DNA of 64,000 bases from Altererythrobacter sp. BO-6 (GTDB lineage: Bacteria; Pseudomonadota; Alphaproteobacteria; Sphingomonadales; Sphingomonadaceae). Each line of letters begins with the position of its first letter. The stretch's first letter is position 1. The stretch is taken from contig NZ_CP049259.1 in assembly GCF_011047315.1 (NCBI RefSeq), forward strand, positions 1,426,001-1,490,000, given 5' to 3'. The translations under genes and the position numbers were made by a program. The notes below the pieces were generated by a model, which was given only the letters and a program-made list of their open reading frames with translations, made no database searches and was not told the origin of the DNA. This document shows, in pieces, positions 61,592 through 64,000 of the stretch.

Positions 61592-62464
61592 ATGACCAGC
61601 CCGTGGACCATCGGGATCATCGGCGGATCGGGGCTCTACGCGATCGAAGGGCTTGAAGACGCGCAGTGGATCGCGATCGACAGCCCCTGGGGCAAGCCGA
61701 GCGACGAAGTGCTGTGCGGCCGGATCGGCGATGTGCGCGTGCGGTTCCTGCCGCGCCATGGCCGCGGCCATCCGATCGCGCCGGGCGAGCTCAATGCGCG
61801 CGCCAATATCGATGTGCTCAAGCGTGCCGGCTGCACCGATATCCTCGCCATTTCTGCGGTGGGATCGCTGCGCGAGGAAATCGAACCCGGCCGCTTCGCC
61901 GTGGTAGAGCAGTTCATCGACCGGACCACGCGCCGCCCCAACAGCTTCTTCGGCAGCGGCCTGGTGGCGCATGTCTCGATGGCCGATCCGGTCTGCCCGC
62001 GCCTGTCCGAAATGGCGGCGGCGGCGATTGCGGGCGCCAAGGGCAAGGTCGCGACCGGCGCGACCTATCTCGCCATGGAAGGCCCGCAATTCTCGACGCG
62101 CGCGGAAAGCCGCATGTACCGCGAGTGGGGGGCGGATGTGATCGGGATGACCGCCATGCCCGAAGCCAAGCTCGCGCGCGAGGCGGAGCTGCCCTATGCG
62201 CTGGTCGGCATGGTGACCGATTACGATTGCTGGCGTGAAGGCGAGGCGGTGGATGTGGCGCAGGTCGTCGCGCAGATGCAGCTGAACGGCAAGCTGGCGC
62301 GCGACATGCTGGTGCGTTTCATCAATGCGCTGCCGGAAGCGCGCGAGCCTTCGCCGATCGATTTTGCGCTGGAAGATGCAGTGATCACCGCGCCCGACAA
62401 GCACGATCCGGCGCTGCTGGCCAAGCTCGATGCGGTGGCCGGGAGGCTGCTGGCCGGGGGTTAA
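61592..62464 (+). CDS. mtnP: S-methyl-5'-thioadenosine phosphorylase
   Basis: A 290-residue MTAP of the purine nucleoside phosphorylase family, converting methylthioadenosine and phosphate to adenine and methylthioribose-1-phosphate (methionine salvage). The signatures are IGIIGGSGLYAIEGLED, FLPRHGRGHPIAPGELNARA (phosphate site), AVGSLREEIEPGRFAVVEQF and MEGPQFSTRAESRMYR, with MTAMPEAKLAREAELPYA. No other salvage genes are adjacent. Its last 4 bases overlap the convergent cysteine hydrolase gene. Confidence 0.95.
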   Translation: MTSPWTIGIIGGSGLYAIEGLEDAQWIAIDSPWGKPSDEVLCGRIGDVRVRFLPRHGRGHPIAPGELNARANIDVLKRAGCTDILAISAVGSLREEIEPGRFAVVEQFIDRTTRRPNSFFGSGLVAHVSMADPVCPRLSEMAAAAIAGAKGKVATGATYLAMEGPQFSTRAESRMYREWGADVIGMTAMPEAKLAREAELPYALVGMVTDYDCWREGEAVDVAQVVAQMQLNGKLARDMLVRFINALPEAREPSPIDFALEDAVITAPDKHDPALLAKLDAVAGRLLAGG

Positions 62465-63096
62465 TCCGCCTGCAGCTGCGCGAAGTGCTGCAGCACTTCG
62501 GCCTTGCTCACCACGTCGCCATATTTGGCATTCATGTCGAACAGATTGGCCCGGTGCACGTCTTCGTGGCGATCGCCCACCGCTTCTTCCACCACGATCG
62601 GGATGAAGCCGTGCTGGCACGCATCGACACAGGTCGCGCGCACGCAGCCGCTGGTGGACAAGCCGGTGATGACCAGGCTGTCATTGCCATTGGCTGTGAG
62701 CGTGGAAGCGAGCGAGGTGCCAAAGAAGCTGCTGGCATATTGTTTGGAAATCACCAGCTCGTCGTCACGCGGCGCCAAGCCTTTGGACCAGGCGCCCATC
62801 GGATGCCCGGCCACGAAATTGCGCAACGGCGCCACCTTCTGGGCGAACCGCCCGCCATCGATCATCGACGGATGGAAGCTGACATTGGTGTAGATGATCA
62901 GGATGCCCGCCTTGCGCGCCGCCTCGACCAGTTCGATGGCTGATGCGAGCGCGTGTTCCACACCCGCATACAGCTCGCAGTTCCTATCGAAATAGGCTTC
63001 GACAAAATCGACCAGGATCAGGGCGGGCTTGCGCCCGAACCCGATCCTGCCTTCGAAGACGCCGGCATAATTTCCCTGTGCGCCTTGCGTGCTCAC
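62461..63096 (-). CDS. Isochorismatase-family cysteine hydrolase (N-carbamoylsarcosine amidase-like)
   Basis: A 211-residue hydrolase. The catalytic Asp is in LILVDFVEAYFD, Lys in LVISKQYASSFFG and Cys in GLSTSGCVRATCVDACQHGF. The combination with DRHEDVHRANLFDMNAKYGD is typical of N-carbamoylsarcosine amidase-like enzymes that cleave a C-N bond and release ammonia. The GTG at 63096 is preferred because AAAGGAG lies 8 bases before it; an upstream ATG would overlap the receptor gene. It starts 28 bases after the TonB-dependent receptor, suggesting that both handle one compound. Confidence 0.88.
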   Translation of the reverse strand: MSTQGAQGNYAGVFEGRIGFGRKPALILVDFVEAYFDRNCELYAGVEHALASAIELVEAARKAGILIIYTNVSFHPSMIDGGRFAQKVAPLRNFVAGHPMGAWSKGLAPRDDELVISKQYASSFFGTSLASTLTANGNDSLVITGLSTSGCVRATCVDACQHGFIPIVVEEAVGDRHEDVHRANLFDMNAKYGDVVSKAEVLQHFAQLQAD

Positions 63097-63124
63097 CCGA
63101 AGGGCTCCTTTCGCCCGGCTTGCG

Positions 63125-64000
63125 TCAGAACTTGTAGCCCACTTCGACACCGAAGCGGCGCAGGCCGCCCGGAGAGATGAACGACCCGCCGAATTCGACC
63201 GCCGTGATCACTTCGTTGAGGTATTTCTCGTTGAAGAGATTGTCCGCGAAGGCCGTGACTGACCAGGTATCGGTTTCAAGCCCGACGCGCACGTCCATCA
63301 CCGAGAACTCGTCACGCTGCGAAATCGAATAATCGGCATCGCCGACAAAGGCCGGCAACGCCAGCGCGGAGCCGGGCAGCAAGCCGCTGAACAGCGTGGG
63401 GTTGGGATCGTCCTGCAGTGTGTGGAACCACGTCGGGCCGGTTATGCGGTAATCGGCGCGTGCCACGAAATCGATCGTGTTGGTCACCGGCAGGTCAAGC
63501 TGGGTGCCGAGGTTGATCGTGTAGTCGGCCGTGTGCGGTGACTTGTTGCCGACGGTAACCGGGCGCGAGGCATTCTCCTTGATCTCGCTCTCGGTCACAT
63601 TGGCCGAACCGAACACGCTCCAGCCTGGCATGATCTCTGCGCTGAGGTTGAGCTCGGCGCCATAGACCTCGACTTCATCAATGTTGGACACCACGCGCAG
63701 CAGGCCAAAGCCCCCGACAAAGAACTCGAAGAACTGCATGTCGTCGATCGTGGTGTAGTAACCGGCGAGGTCGAAGTTGACTACGCCGCCGATTTCACCC
63801 TTGATCCCGGCTTCGAACGCGCTCGATTTTTCCTTGCGGTACTGGTCTTCGATCAGCACGTCGGTGCCGATGAACTGGTTGAACGCGGCATCGACGATCG
63901 CTGCCGAGCCCTGGTTGTTGAACCCGCCCGATTTGAAGCCGATCCCCCAGTTGGCATAGAGATTGACGTCATCGCTCAGCTCATAGCGCAGCGAAATCTT
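63125..64000 (-). CDS. TonB-dependent receptor, C-terminal part
   Basis: The frame is open to the right edge of the window, so this is the C-terminal 291 residues of a larger outer membrane receptor. The barrel shows regular strands such as VNLYANWGIGFKSGGFNNQG, VVNFDLAGYYTTIDDMQFFE and VEVYGAELNLSAEIMPGW, and ends FSVMDVRVGLETDTWSVTAF, then DNLFNEKYLNEV and a terminal VGYKF with Phe, as required for BAM insertion. The GGFNNQG region is common in sphingomonad receptors. The substrate is unknown; the next gene is a cysteine hydrolase. Confidence 0.92.
   Translation of the reverse strand, partial: KISLRYELSDDVNLYANWGIGFKSGGFNNQGSAAIVDAAFNQFIGTDVLIEDQYRKEKSSAFEAGIKGEIGGVVNFDLAGYYTTIDDMQFFEFFVGGFGLLRVVSNIDEVEVYGAELNLSAEIMPGWSVFGSANVTESEIKENASRPVTVGNKSPHTADYTINLGTQLDLPVTNTIDFVARADYRITGPTWFHTLQDDPNPTLFSGLLPGSALALPAFVGDADYSISQRDEFSVMDVRVGLETDTWSVTAFADNLFNEKYLNEVITAVEFGGSFISPGGLRRFGVEVGYKF

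Overview
The window is a stretch of GC-rich, densely coded chromosome from a member of the Sphingomonadales, most likely an Erythrobacteraceae relative (Erythrobacter/Altererythrobacter type). The evidence is the codon bias, two TonB-dependent receptors plus a TonB, the NDUFA12-DUF2155 and metX-metW gene pairs, a complex-I accessory subunit and an SDHAF4 homologue as in Alphaproteobacteria, and many ATGA-type gene overlaps. There is no prophage, insertion sequence, CRISPR array or rRNA operon.

Layout. 1-1.6 kb: AT-richer 3' end of a surface/autotransporter-like protein. 1.6-4.3 kb: secE-nusG, an AGCS amino-acid symporter and tRNA-Trp. 4.4-10.5 kb: aat, DUF2155, NDUFA12, a TetR regulator divergent from a ferric-reductase-like membrane protein with twin operators, recX-DUF192 and a fatty acyl-AMP ligase. 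10.5-19 kb: DUF389 protein, a three-gene TelA operon, TonB and a large Oar-like TonB-dependent receptor. 19-27 kb: a nucleoside transporter/2OG oxygenase pair and a sugar operon (MFS permease, GH13 lipoprotein, GH42). 27-30.2 kb: tRNA-Lys overlapping folK, aguB, an exported methyltransferase-like protein and msrA. 30.2-31 kb: a small accessory island made of several repeat families and a solo GIY-YIG gene flanked by perfect inverted repeats. 31-45.8 kb: RsmB-type methyltransferase, SDHAF4, cytochrome P450, hemH, an orphan molybdenum hydroxylase, Mrp, hflKC, a Do-family protease, PBP1A, msrB and a GST. 45.8-55.3 kb: two secreted unknowns, VOC protein, metXW divergent from hisC-tyrA, ftsEX-ydcF-plsC, a zinc-ribbon protein and tRNA-Leu. 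55.3-64 kb: alanine dehydrogenase, an ALDH/APH-kinase/acyl-CoA dehydrogenase operon, a GST, mtnP, a cysteine hydrolase and the 3' end of a second TonB-dependent receptor.

The most notable items are (1) the GIY-YIG gene bracketed by 30-bp inverted copies of a palindromic repeat of the ATTCCC-N8-GGGAAT type, next to a seven-unit TGTGAC array with about 21-bp phasing; (2) an aldehyde dehydrogenase, APH-like kinase and acyl-CoA dehydrogenase operon that resembles, as separate genes, the ACAD10/11 and LvaA/LvaC 4-hydroxy-acid systems; and (3) three conserved genes (telA, a nupC-type transporter, a Do protease) each interrupted by an apparent single-base insertion, which suggests uncorrected sequence errors or recent gene decay.
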